Assembly: GCA_016703005.1 (NCBI GenBank)
Contig: JADJCX010000014.1
Span: 1-64,000, forward strand
DNA length: 64,000 nucleotides
Source: Flavobacteriales bacterium
GTDB lineage: Bacteria > Bacteroidota > Bacteroidia > Flavobacteriales_F > PHOS-HE28
Direction of reading: 5' to 3'
Each line of letters begins with the position of its first letter. Within the stretch, counting starts at the first letter, position 1. Below the pieces are notes generated by a model, which was not told the origin of the DNA, did no database searches, and saw nothing but the letters and a program-made list of their open reading frames with translations. Positions 44,345-52,967 of this stretch are shown one piece after another. The position numbers and the translations under genes were made by a program.

Positions 44345-45430
44345 TCAGCCTAGGATAGGCTTCAGTGTTTGTTCGTGTTCGGCCAACCAAGCATGGCAAT
44401 CGGCCAGCAGCTGGTCGATGTTGCGTTCCGGTCGCCAGCCGGTGGCTTCCGTGATGCGCGTGTTGTCGGTAACGTAGAGGCGTATGTCGGCCTCGCGATC
44501 CAGCGGTTCGCCGCCGATGTCCAATGTGTTGCCGGTGATGGCGGCGCACTTCGCGCTCAGTTCCTGCAACGAAACGCTGTTGTCCAAGCCACCGCCCACG
44601 TTGAACGTGCGCGCGTGCATGGCGTCCATTGAGGCCACTTGGGCCACCACCAGGTCGAAAAGGTCGTCCACGTGCAGTACATCGCGCACTTGTTTTCCCG
44701 TTCCACCGAAGCCGAAGTACTTCAAGGGTTGTTTCCAGTGATGCCGCGCAAGCCAAAGCAGTATGAAGCCTTGATCGGTTTTCCCCATTTGCCAGGGCCC
44801 TGCGATCACTCCGCACCGATCGATCACGTAGCGGAAGCCGTGGATATGCGCATACTCCGCTACCAGCAGTTCGCTGGCCAGTTTGGTAGCGCCGTACAGG
44901 GAGCGCAGGCCCGTGAGCGGGAAGTCTTCCCCGATCCCGGCAGCGCTCGCACCGGGTATGCCGGTGTGGGCATCGATGGTGAAGCGCTGCGCCGTGCCTT
45001 CGGCTGCCAGGCGGTTCACCAAGTGCATCGGGTACACACGGCTGGTGGAAAGGAAAACGGTGTCGGCCTCGTCACGGGCGGCGAGGTTGAGGCAGTTGAT
45101 GGTGCCCACCAGGTTCGTATCCGTTACATAGTGTGTAGGCGACCCATAACCCGCCATTACCGAGGGCTCGGCGCTGCACTCGATCATGAGGTCGATTTTC
45201 GGGAGCGCCGCCAGATCATTCGCATCGCGCACATCGCCATGAACGAATTCGATGCCGGCGCTGCGAAGTCGCGGGAGGTTCAATTCAGAGCCTCTGCGTT
45301 TCAGGTTGTCGAGGCAGATCACACGTCTCGACGGGTCGGCCGATTTCCATTTCAGGGCCATTGTCGATCCCACGAAACCGGCACCACCCGTTATCAATAC
45401 TGTGTGGTGGTCCTTTGTGCTGGCGCCCAT
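44345..45430 (-). CDS. NAD-dependent epimerase/dehydratase, second paralogue
   Basis: 361 residues from the ATG at 45430 (MGASTKDHHTVLITGGAGFV), chosen because earlier codons are GC-rich leader and a candidate promoter lies 55 bp upstream. Rossmann motif 'LITGGAGFVGSTMALKW', 'FVHGDVRDANDL', 'TVFLSTSRVYPM', catalytic 'LYGATKLASELL' with intact YxxxK, and 'GKQVRDVLHVDDLFDLVVAQ'. It shares the GKQVRD block with the next gene. First gene of the run leading to the GT-C protein. Probably makes a nucleotide-activated deoxysugar or epimer for the surface glycan. Confidence 0.75.
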   Translation of the reverse strand: MGASTKDHHTVLITGGAGFVGSTMALKWKSADPSRRVICLDNLKRRGSELNLPRLRSAGIEFVHGDVRDANDLAALPKIDLMIECSAEPSVMAGYGSPTHYVTDTNLVGTINCLNLAARDEADTVFLSTSRVYPMHLVNRLAAEGTAQRFTIDAHTGIPGASAAGIGEDFPLTGLRSLYGATKLASELLVAEYAHIHGFRYVIDRCGVIAGPWQMGKTDQGFILLWLARHHWKQPLKYFGFGGTGKQVRDVLHVDDLFDLVVAQVASMDAMHARTFNVGGGLDNSVSLQELSAKCAAITGNTLDIGGEPLDREADIRLYVTDNTRITEATGWRPERNIDQLLADCHAWLAEHEQTLKPILG

Positions 45431-45484
45431 ATGCTCTGCGTGGAATGATCGGTGGCCACGCTGTGCTTGCGCGGCAATGGCGGC

Positions 45485-45492
45485 CAAATATA
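45485..45492 (-). promoter_or_regulatory. Candidate -7 box for the epimerase-to-GT-C run
   Basis: TATATTTG, an exact match to TAnnTTTG, on the minus strand 54 bp before the ATG at 45430. A clear -33 TTG was not seen. The rest of the 298-bp gap between the divergent genes (45431-45728) shows no other feature. Confidence 0.45.
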
Positions 45493-45728
45493 TCCGGGGG
45501 CGTTCGCTGTTGCTGTCGGACCATTGACGTGCCGGAAGCGTTCCGGTTGCGCCGGTCTTTGGAACGTGCACATCGGTTCAGGGCGGAATTCCGATCGGTA
45601 AGGACCGTTTTCAGACCTGGACCGCGACTGCCCTTCGTGCTTTCATCGTTTCTTCGGGACCCGAAGCAGCGTGTGTGCGACTGCGCCGTCGGAACCCGAC
45701 CTCGACCCACCAGCTATCCCCGATCCCC

Positions 45729-47165
45729 ATGATCAAGACCTCTTACATGGGCGATATCGATATCGAGCCGTGGGAGTTCGCCTTGATCCCGATCTATCTG
45801 ATCATCATCTTCCTGATCGCTTCGTCCATCAAGAACAGGAAGATCAAGCAGCACCCTGAGTATCGGTACTATCTATTGGGCCTCTATGCCAAGATCTTCG
45901 GCGGGTTGGCTTTCGGCCTGATATACATCTTCTACTACGGCGGGGGGGATACCGTGAGTTACTACGAAAGCGGCCGCGCGTTGGTCAACCTGTTCTACAA
46001 GAACCCGGTCGATTATTTGCGGATGGAGTTCCTGCCGGTAAATGAGGATCTGTATGACGAAGTGCTCAGTTCCGAAACGGGATGGGTATCGAGCTGGTTG
46101 TACGGAGACCCCCGTTCGTACATGGTGATCCGCCTGATCAGCCCGTTGATGATCTTGGCGTTCCGAAGTTATTTCCTTACCACGATCCTGGTGTCCTGGG
46201 TCACTTACGAGGGATTGTGGCGACTGTACCTGATGTTCGTCCGGTACTACCCGCACCTGATGTCATCGCTCGCGATAGCCGTGCTCTTCATGCCGAGCAC
46301 GGTATTCTGGGGCAGTGGCATCATGAAGGATCCCTTCACACTATCTGCGACAGGTCTGTTCGTTTCCCTGGTGGATCACGTGCTCGTTCGGCGGAACGTC
46401 AAGTTCAGGAGCATATTGGGCGGGCTGATCGCCGCTTGGCTCCTCATAGCCTTGAAGCCGTACATCATCCTAGTGCTCTTTCCCGGTACCATGTACTGGG
46501 TTTTCAACCAGCGGATCAAACGGATCAAGAATGCGCTCGTCAAATTCGTATTGATACCCGTGGTTTTCGCCGGGCTTGGGGGATTGAGCCTTTGGGTGCT
46601 CAATTCGCTCAGTGGTTCGCTCGGCAAGTTCTCGCTGGATGAAGCGCTGAATACCGCGACCGTCACTTCCACTTACCTGCGCAGCGAGCAGGTCGGTGGT
46701 AACAATTTCAATATCGGGGAGTTCGAGACCACATGGCTGGGCGCTGCGGGAAAATTCGTTCCTGCTACCATGGCGGGTCTTTACAGGCCGTATATGTGGG
46801 ATGTCGCCAACATCGTTATGCTGTTCAGCGCGCTCGAGAATACTTTTTTGCTGCTCATGACCATTCGCTTACTATGGCGTACGAAGTTGGTCCGGTTGGG
46901 CCACGCAATTTTCGCTGACCCCTTGGTGGCATTCTCGCTTCTCTTCACGGTGTGCTTTGGTTTTATGATCGGTATCACCACGTCGAACTTCGGTTCGCTG
47001 GTGCGGTTCAAGATCCCGATGCTGCCGTTCTTCGTTTCCGGGTTATACATCGCCTTGAAGATGTATTCACTGCCGCCGAAGTCTAGAACGCGCTTACTGA
47101 TGGCGCAGCGTGCAGCGCAAAGTGGTCCGCAAGCCGGGGTTGGCGCGGTGCACGATCCGACTTAG
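45729..47165 (+). CDS. Polytopic membrane protein, candidate O-antigen polymerase
   Basis: 478 residues from the ATG at 45729 (MIKTSYMGDIDIEPWEFALI). Ten or more hydrophobic segments with a large external loop ('SYYESGRALVNLFYKNPVDY', 'SSETGWVSSWLYGDPRSYMV'), then 'FWGSGIMKDPFTLSATGLFV' and a second long loop ('EALNTATVTSTYLRSEQVGG'). The size, topology and location in a glycan locus with no other polymerase fit Wzy, but no motif proves it. The stop overlaps that of the convergent glycosyltransferase by four bases. Confidence 0.5.
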   Translation: MIKTSYMGDIDIEPWEFALIPIYLIIIFLIASSIKNRKIKQHPEYRYYLLGLYAKIFGGLAFGLIYIFYYGGGDTVSYYESGRALVNLFYKNPVDYLRMEFLPVNEDLYDEVLSSETGWVSSWLYGDPRSYMVIRLISPLMILAFRSYFLTTILVSWVTYEGLWRLYLMFVRYYPHLMSSLAIAVLFMPSTVFWGSGIMKDPFTLSATGLFVSLVDHVLVRRNVKFRSILGGLIAAWLLIALKPYIILVLFPGTMYWVFNQRIKRIKNALVKFVLIPVVFAGLGGLSLWVLNSLSGSLGKFSLDEALNTATVTSTYLRSEQVGGNNFNIGEFETTWLGAAGKFVPATMAGLYRPYMWDVANIVMLFSALENTFLLLMTIRLLWRTKLVRLGHAIFADPLVAFSLLFTVCFGFMIGITTSNFGSLVRFKIPMLPFFVSGLYIALKMYSLPPKSRTRLLMAQRAAQSGPQAGVGAVHDPT

Positions 47166-48336
47166 AAGAGCGTGTCGTAAACCGCCCGCGCCAGATCAAG
47201 TGTCTTGTATTTCCTCGCCAAGCCGGCGATCGCGACGCGGTGATCGGGATCGGCCAATATGCCCTGCATTGTTTGCAAGGCCTCATCCAGCCCAGCAAGT
47301 CCAGCACCGAATACGCTGCCGCCGATGCCTTTGCGCAAAAGGCGATGATCATCAGCAACAAGATCGGTCATTAGGATGGGCAAGCCATTGGCCCAATACT
47401 CCCCGTTCTTTACGGGGCATTGGTACAACTTCACCGGTGCTGGCTTAATGGGGCTGAAGGCGATGTCCGAAGCGGACAAAAACGCGGGGACATCATTGTG
47501 CTGGGCACTGGTCACATGCAGCCGCTCCGGGTCTATGCCCACTTGCAGTGCCCGCTCCCTTATCCAAGCGTGATCCATGGGCGAAAGAATGACAATGTGC
47601 ATACCCTTGAAATGGTCCATGCTGCGCTTGAACAGCTCGAACGCCTCACGGTCATAATAGAGGCCGCCGAATTTCCCCACGTAGATCCCCACCTTCTCGT
47701 CGGGACCGATCCCTAGTTGAGCGCGCATACGCACCCGGTCCTGCGGATCGAATTGAAAGCGTTCTATGTCCGTGATGGAGGGTATCACCGAAACGCGGTC
47801 GGCGGCCACGCCGCTTGCGATCAGGTCGTCGCGGTGATTGTGCGTTACCGTGATGATCCTGTGCGCATGCTCGACTTGTCGGCGTTCGTACATCGAGAAC
47901 ACGCGGTACCTGAATCCGAACCTGGGCCACACACCGCATTCGGCCATGTATTCCGAATGGGGTTCGAACGATTCCACCACGTACGGCATTCCGGTGGCCA
48001 TGTGAACATCATGTGCGAACGAACCGGCCATCGAGCCTTTTGCGAAGATCATGTCATAGGCACCGGAACGCGCCTCCGGATCAACTCCCGTCTTCCGTGC
48101 ATCAGCAATTCCAATTTCGAAAGAGCACTGAACCCCAATCGCCTCAAGTGCAGAGGTCGATGCTCCACGCCGGGCAGGTGGAAGGGTAGTTCCTCGAGCT
48201 TGTCGCGCGAGTTCTCGAACGTATAGAACGTGATCGTCGCATTCTTCTCCTTCACCAGCAGAGGGAAGTACGGAAAGATGGCCGAAGCGTTGAGGGGATC
48301 ACCCAAACTCCAATAACTGATGTACAGGATCTTCAT
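47162..48336 (-). CDS. Family 4-like glycosyltransferase, one frameshift
   Basis: Two frames join into about 391 codons: 'MKILYISYWSLGDPLNASAI' from the ATG at 48336 (overlapping the upstream stop as ATGA), up to 'GRRELIRRR'. After a missing base near 48055 it continues 'YDMIFAKGSMAGSFAHDVHM', 'PYVVESFEPHSEYMAECGVW', 'RIITVTHNHRDDLIASGVAA', 'KVGIYVGKFGGLYYDREAFE' and 'NGEYWANGLPILMTDLVADD'. This is a GT-B enzyme with the usual donor-binding half. Last of three consecutive minus-strand glycosyltransferases. Confidence 0.75.
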
Positions 48337-49148
48337 GGTTTTCGTGGTCGGCGCTCCAGCATGGCTTTCAGTGCCCGCAAGGGTTGGCCTCGTTTCAGAT
48401 AGGAGCGCATCATGATGTTGCGCACCTTATTCCACATGGCCGCTAGAGCTCCCTCGTCGGGTGGGTCCGGCGCCTCCTGAAGTGCGCGCAGCACTCCCCG
48501 ATAACCATCGTGCAGCCCATCGAGGTTCTGCATGGCGGAATCGTGACCTCTGCGGTAACGGAGCACCACTTCAGTGGTGTAAGCGTAGCGGCCGTTGCGC
48601 GCCATGCTGAGCAAGAAGCAGAGGTCTTCCGCGTGGGTCAGCCGCGTATCGAAAGCATAGGCATGACCATGCATCCGACGGATCATCCACGTAAGGCCGA
48701 CAAAGCAAGCCGGACTTAGATCAAGCAATGGGCGGTAGGGTACGCCGGTGAAGGTCGGCTTCCATGTCCGCAATACGTGCTTCATGGAAACATCGGTGAG
48801 TTCAACGGTGCCATCGGCAAAATGCAGTTGCGGGTCGGCGAGCAGCAATGCGTGGCGGGCGCTCAGACTCTTCGGGGGTAGAACATCGTCAGCGTCGAGA
48901 AAACAAAAGAAGTCACCGCGCATTCGCGCCAGCGCCATGTTGCGCGCAGCGCTTACCCCTTGCACCGGTTGATGCATAAGCTGAATGCGCGGGTCGGTGA
49001 ACCCTTCTATCAACTGGACCGTTCCGTCGCGGCTGTTGTTGTCCACCACGATCAATTCCAGATCATGATGTTCCTGGGCGAGTACGGAAGTGATCGCCTC
49101 CACAATATGACGCTCTGCGTTGTAAGCAGGCATGATGACCGATATCAT
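48333..49148 (-). CDS. Family 2 glycosyltransferase
   Basis: 271 residues. The ATG at 49148 overlaps the stop of the upstream gene (ATGA), and the gene's own stop overlaps the next start. GT-A motifs: 'ISVIMPAYNAERHIVEAITS', 'DLELIVVDNNSRDGTVQLIE', 'GVSAARNMALARMRGDFFCF' and the DxD 'LDADDVLPPKSL'. 'HAEDLCFLLSMARNGRYAYT' holds the ED of the acceptor site. Adds one sugar to the repeat unit at the cytoplasmic face; specificity unknown. Confidence 0.88.
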   Translation of the reverse strand: MISVIMPAYNAERHIVEAITSVLAQEHHDLELIVVDNNSRDGTVQLIEGFTDPRIQLMHQPVQGVSAARNMALARMRGDFFCFLDADDVLPPKSLSARHALLLADPQLHFADGTVELTDVSMKHVLRTWKPTFTGVPYRPLLDLSPACFVGLTWMIRRMHGHAYAFDTRLTHAEDLCFLLSMARNGRYAYTTEVVLRYRRGHDSAMQNLDGLHDGYRGVLRALQEAPDPPDEGALAAMWNKVRNIMMRSYLKRGQPLRALKAMLERRPRKP

Positions 49149-50470
49149 GACGCGCCTTTTTGCTGGAATTCCATGAACCACTCCCTCAATTTGGCGGTCC
49201 AGATGCGCATCTGGTAAGCGTAGTTGAACCTGTTCAGTTCCGCTCGGTCCGGATCAATGCGCCATTCCGCGCCCGTGCGCCATTCGTTCAACCGAGTGGT
49301 GAGCAGCTCAGCCAGTTCCGTGGCGTTGGTTGTTACGGTCCCGGTACGTGTTCGTTGAACCACGTCAACCGTAAGGTCGTTGCTTTTCACGCAGAGAATG
49401 ATCGGTCTACCGGCGCCGAGGTACTCAAGGAACTTCACCGGCAACCAGCCATTGTTCAGGTCCATGGAAACGTTCAACAGGGCATCGGCATGTTGCTGCG
49501 CCATCAACGCATCCTCGCGCCCTGATCGTGGAAGGAATTGAATGACGCCGTTGACGCGACCGGCATCCTTCAGGCGTTGGAGCAGCGCGGAGTCGGCGCT
49601 CACTGCCCCGTGGAAGTCGAGGCGAAAGACCTGGTCAAGATCGGGGGCCGATGCACGAAGGATGTCAATGGCATCCAGCACTGTGCCCCAATCCTGACCG
49701 TCATACAACCGACCCGTATAAACCAATGTGAATTTGTCGTTCCGGAAGTGCGGGACCGGTAAGAGCGATGGATCGAAACCACCATGGACCATCAAACCAC
49801 GTTCGACACCGGTGGCCCGCAAGGCATTCTCCAGGAATGGACCTGTCGCGGCTGTGATCGCGAATGCTTGCCCGGGCCATTTGCGCTCAGCGCGCCGCAT
49901 CTTCCATGTTCGCAGCCGACCGGCCAGCCCAGTACCGTAGTTCGTTAAGCTGCCCATGCTCACCGAGCCGATATGCACGGTCCAAGGATCGCGGTAGTCC
50001 GCGATGAACATCGCTCCCCAGCGCTTAGCCAGCTGCGCAGCCAGGCGGAAGTGATACCAACTCGGGCATGTTGCCAACACGATGTCATGCTTCCCGACAA
50101 GGGTTTCAACCTCGTGCGGTAACGTGTCCCAGCGGTCGAGGTGGCCTTCTGGCAAGATCAGATCCGCCAGAAGCCTCAGCGGCCCATGCCCGGGATATGA
50201 GTCCAATCGCTCATGGGCCCGAGCAAGGGCCCGTTGCAGAGCGTTGGTATCGCGTTGCACACTCTTCTTGCTTGCAGTATGAACGGCGATCCCCGTTACA
50301 TCGGGCAACCACGCCTGAGATTCTACCGCTGATGTACTGAGCACCGAAACCCGATGTCCCTCGTCGGCCAGTTGCCTGGCCAAATAGTACGGTCGGCGAG
50401 CCCCGGTGCCATTCACAGGGGGAAATTGGTTGGACAGGATCAATACGCTGGGCCTCACCGTTGTCTTCAA
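49145..50470 (-). CDS. Family 4-like glycosyltransferase
   Basis: 441 residues, GT-B fold. N-terminal acceptor half: 'SVLILSNQFPPVNGTGARRP', 'DIVLATCPSWYHFRLAAQLA', 'FIADYRDPWTVHIG'. Donor half: 'FTLVYTGRLYDGQDWGTVLD', 'VIQFLPRSGREDALMAQQHA', 'DLNNGWLPVKFLEYLGAGRP', with the ExxxxxxE-like end in KFLEYLGAGRP. First gene of the three-gene glycosyltransferase run. Intact. Confidence 0.85.
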   Translation of the reverse strand: MKTTVRPSVLILSNQFPPVNGTGARRPYYLARQLADEGHRVSVLSTSAVESQAWLPDVTGIAVHTASKKSVQRDTNALQRALARAHERLDSYPGHGPLRLLADLILPEGHLDRWDTLPHEVETLVGKHDIVLATCPSWYHFRLAAQLAKRWGAMFIADYRDPWTVHIGSVSMGSLTNYGTGLAGRLRTWKMRRAERKWPGQAFAITAATGPFLENALRATGVERGLMVHGGFDPSLLPVPHFRNDKFTLVYTGRLYDGQDWGTVLDAIDILRASAPDLDQVFRLDFHGAVSADSALLQRLKDAGRVNGVIQFLPRSGREDALMAQQHADALLNVSMDLNNGWLPVKFLEYLGAGRPIILCVKSNDLTVDVVQRTRTGTVTTNATELAELLTTRLNEWRTGAEWRIDPDRAELNRFNYAYQMRIWTAKLREWFMEFQQKGAS

Positions 50471-50657
50471 TTGGCGGAACTGCTCCGCGTTGGAAGCCCG
50501 GCCCCGTCATCAGATCGCGCGAAGTAATGCAATGATGACATGGTCGAGGGTGATGATCGCCTCTATCCCGGTCGATGGCTGCGCGAACCGGGGTCAAGTG
50601 TATCAAGGGAGAACCCTTTCCTCTTGACCGACCTATTTTGTCGGACCAAATGCGCGT

Positions 50658-52121
50658 ATGAACCTGCACGACCCTCTTCGTTGGCCATTCTGGAAGCACA
50701 TGCTTTGGTTGTTGCCGGGGTTGTTCCTGAAAGCGCTCATCTTCCTGTACTTCGTGCACGATAGTGCTGGTGGTGAGCTTGTGGGCCGGTGGGCAGGGCA
50801 TACGAGCGACACGTGGGAATATGTCGACCCCGTGGAAAGTCTGATCGCAGAAGGTGTGTTGGAGCCCGACCACCGCATGCCCGGTTACACACCATTGTTG
50901 TTGTTGCTCCGTCAATTTCTTTCGGCCGGTGCATCGGCCGATGCGATCACACTCCTGCAATGGTTCTTCGCATGCTTGGCCACCTATGGTCTGGCGCTGG
51001 TGGTGTTGATGCTAGGGGCATCGTGGCGATGGTTTTTTGTTACGTATTTCCTCCTGATCTGGGCCTTGTTCCCAGCGCGGTTGGAGCTGGCCGTAATGAC
51101 CGACTCGTTTTGCACCTCGGCCATCGGGTTGCATGTTGTGTTGATGTTGATCCATATCAAGTCCGGGCGGAAATGGTGTCTTCCAGCGGCAGGACTTTTC
51201 CTCACATGGGCGATCTTCTTGCGACCCATCTATGCACTTTTGATCCCGCTCGATTTTGGTGTGCTTCTCCTGCTGAGCGCCGTGCCATGGCGCGACAGGT
51301 TGTTCCGGGCGTTGCTTTTCGCGCTTCCTTGGCTGGTCATCGACGGTGCGTGGGTGATCCGCAACTACAGCGTGCACCATGCCTTCCGGCCGCTCACGAA
51401 CGGCACCTATAATGCGGGGTACAGTGCCTCATCGTACTGTGCTTTGATGCAGTTCGTGCAGGCGTATGGTGGCAATTACAATTTCTGGGACCCGACGAGT
51501 GACATGCGATGGTTCGGCATGCGCGAGCGCCGAGCCCCCGGCCAACCCCCGCTTGTCGACGCCTTTAGGGAACTTCCGACGTATGTGTACGCCTCGGATT
51601 ACAACCGCGATAGTTTGCTGTTGGTGCGCGACGTGATGACGAGATTGAGCGATACGACGATCTCCAAGAGAGAAGAGGATAGCTTGACTGCCAGGGCTTG
51701 GAAATTGACCACGCGCTTCCGCATGTCGTTCGTCCGCGACCATCCGTTCCAGTTCCATGTGTCGTCCAAATTCAGGCTACTTGGCCACATGGTCATTCAC
51801 TCCGGTAGCTCGGTCATCTTCAGTAGGCCCATGGCCCAATTGAGCTGGTGGGAGAAGGGGCTCAAACTGTGCCAGAGCGCGCTGTATTGGTTCGCTATCC
51901 TGTTCGGGCCGCTTGGCGCTGCTTGGTTGCTTTTGCGGGAAAGAAGAGACTTGTCCATGGTGCTATTGTCCTGCACCGTTCTCTACGGCCTTCTGATCCA
52001 TCCAATGGTGATGAGGCTTTGCGAGATGCGTTATCTCGTCCCGACGTTCCCATTGACGATCGTTGTGGCGGTCATCGCCATCTGGTCTTGGTACCAGAGC
52101 CGCAAGAAGGCGATCGGTTGA
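50658..52121 (+). CDS. Polytopic membrane protein of the polysaccharide locus, GT-C-like
   Basis: 487 residues with about ten hydrophobic segments. After the first segment comes an acidic loop ('HTSDTWEYVDPVESLIAEGV'), then 'PDHRMPGYTPLLLLLRQFLS', the RxPGYxP block shared with the 40458-41888 protein, suggesting the same GT-C type. A long hydrophilic loop ('CALMQFVQAYGGNYNFWDPT') precedes the final segments ('GPLGAAWLLLRERRDLSMVL'). It may transfer a sugar from a lipid-phosphate donor or polymerise the glycan. It diverges from the GT4 gene at 50470. Confidence 0.55.
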   Translation: MNLHDPLRWPFWKHMLWLLPGLFLKALIFLYFVHDSAGGELVGRWAGHTSDTWEYVDPVESLIAEGVLEPDHRMPGYTPLLLLLRQFLSAGASADAITLLQWFFACLATYGLALVVLMLGASWRWFFVTYFLLIWALFPARLELAVMTDSFCTSAIGLHVVLMLIHIKSGRKWCLPAAGLFLTWAIFLRPIYALLIPLDFGVLLLLSAVPWRDRLFRALLFALPWLVIDGAWVIRNYSVHHAFRPLTNGTYNAGYSASSYCALMQFVQAYGGNYNFWDPTSDMRWFGMRERRAPGQPPLVDAFRELPTYVYASDYNRDSLLLVRDVMTRLSDTTISKREEDSLTARAWKLTTRFRMSFVRDHPFQFHVSSKFRLLGHMVIHSGSSVIFSRPMAQLSWWEKGLKLCQSALYWFAILFGPLGAAWLLLRERRDLSMVLLSCTVLYGLLIHPMVMRLCEMRYLVPTFPLTIVVAVIAIWSWYQSRKKAIG

Positions 52122-52136
52122 TCGCAGATTGAGCGT

Positions 52137-52913
52137 TCACGATCGTTTCTCAACGAGCGGAGCTCCGGAAGAAGTGATCCCCACGAACAAGGCGTTGGCC
52201 CTGCGCAACGCGGGTAACGCAGTTGATGCCTCGCGCGCCTGCTCGTACAGCCCGAACAAGTGATAGCCGAGAGGGTGCAGATGTGCGGCTATCCGCTCCA
52301 GCGGAACGTGGAACGTGTTGGACGGGTTCATGCCCACTTCCACTTCAATGAAGCGCACATGCTGATCGGCAAGAGTGGCCGATCCACCCAGCAGCACTTC
52401 CATATCGTTCCCTTCCGTGTCGATCTTCAGGTAATCGATGGATGTCACCTGGTTCCGCTTGCACCACTCGTCGAGCGTCATCACCTCGATGGTTTCCTTG
52501 CGGAAGGTGCCGCCGGCCAAATACGGATGCGGCGCACGTACCGAGTTCATATCGGAGTGCAGCGGGTCGGTGGTCACGTTCATTTCCATTTGTTCGTTAA
52601 CCGATCCGAGCGCCGATCGATAGTGGTGGAATTGTTTACCGGAGGCAGTTCGTTGCAGTTGAGCGAACGTAGCGGACACCGGCTCGAAACTGTGGATCTG
52701 CGCATGCTTGAAATGCGCACCGAACTCCACGGCCGACTGCCCGACATTGGCGCCTACGTCCAAAACGGTGCGGACTTGATCAGGGGGGCACAACATCGCC
52801 ATATCGTGGAACTTGTCCAGGCCCAGCGGCGGATATTTACGGATGTACCAACCGGTGAGATGCTCGGCGGCTGATCGCAGGCGGGTGGCGAAACGCATTT
52901 TCTGTGAAGGCAA
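52137..52913 (-). CDS. FkbM-family methyltransferase
   Basis: 258 residues. SAM site 'VRTVLDVGANVGQSAVEFGA', then 'IHSFEPVSATFAQL', 'ALGSVNEQMEMNV' and 'IDYLKIDTEGNDMEVLLGGS', the FkbM hallmark with DxEG. It methylates a hydroxyl, most often on a sugar of a surface glycan. Last gene of the legionaminic acid run, 54 bp after the upstream stop, so it may O-methylate the nonulosonate or a nearby residue. A second ATG five codons in is equally plausible as the start. Confidence 0.87.
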   Translation of the reverse strand: MPSQKMRFATRLRSAAEHLTGWYIRKYPPLGLDKFHDMAMLCPPDQVRTVLDVGANVGQSAVEFGAHFKHAQIHSFEPVSATFAQLQRTASGKQFHHYRSALGSVNEQMEMNVTTDPLHSDMNSVRAPHPYLAGGTFRKETIEVMTLDEWCKRNQVTSIDYLKIDTEGNDMEVLLGGSATLADQHVRFIEVEVGMNPSNTFHVPLERIAAHLHPLGYHLFGLYEQAREASTALPALRRANALFVGITSSGAPLVEKRS

Positions 52914-52967
52914 AGGTGTGGTATCGGGTTCAGTTGAGCAGAGCGAAGAAAGCGTCGTGGCGTCCTG

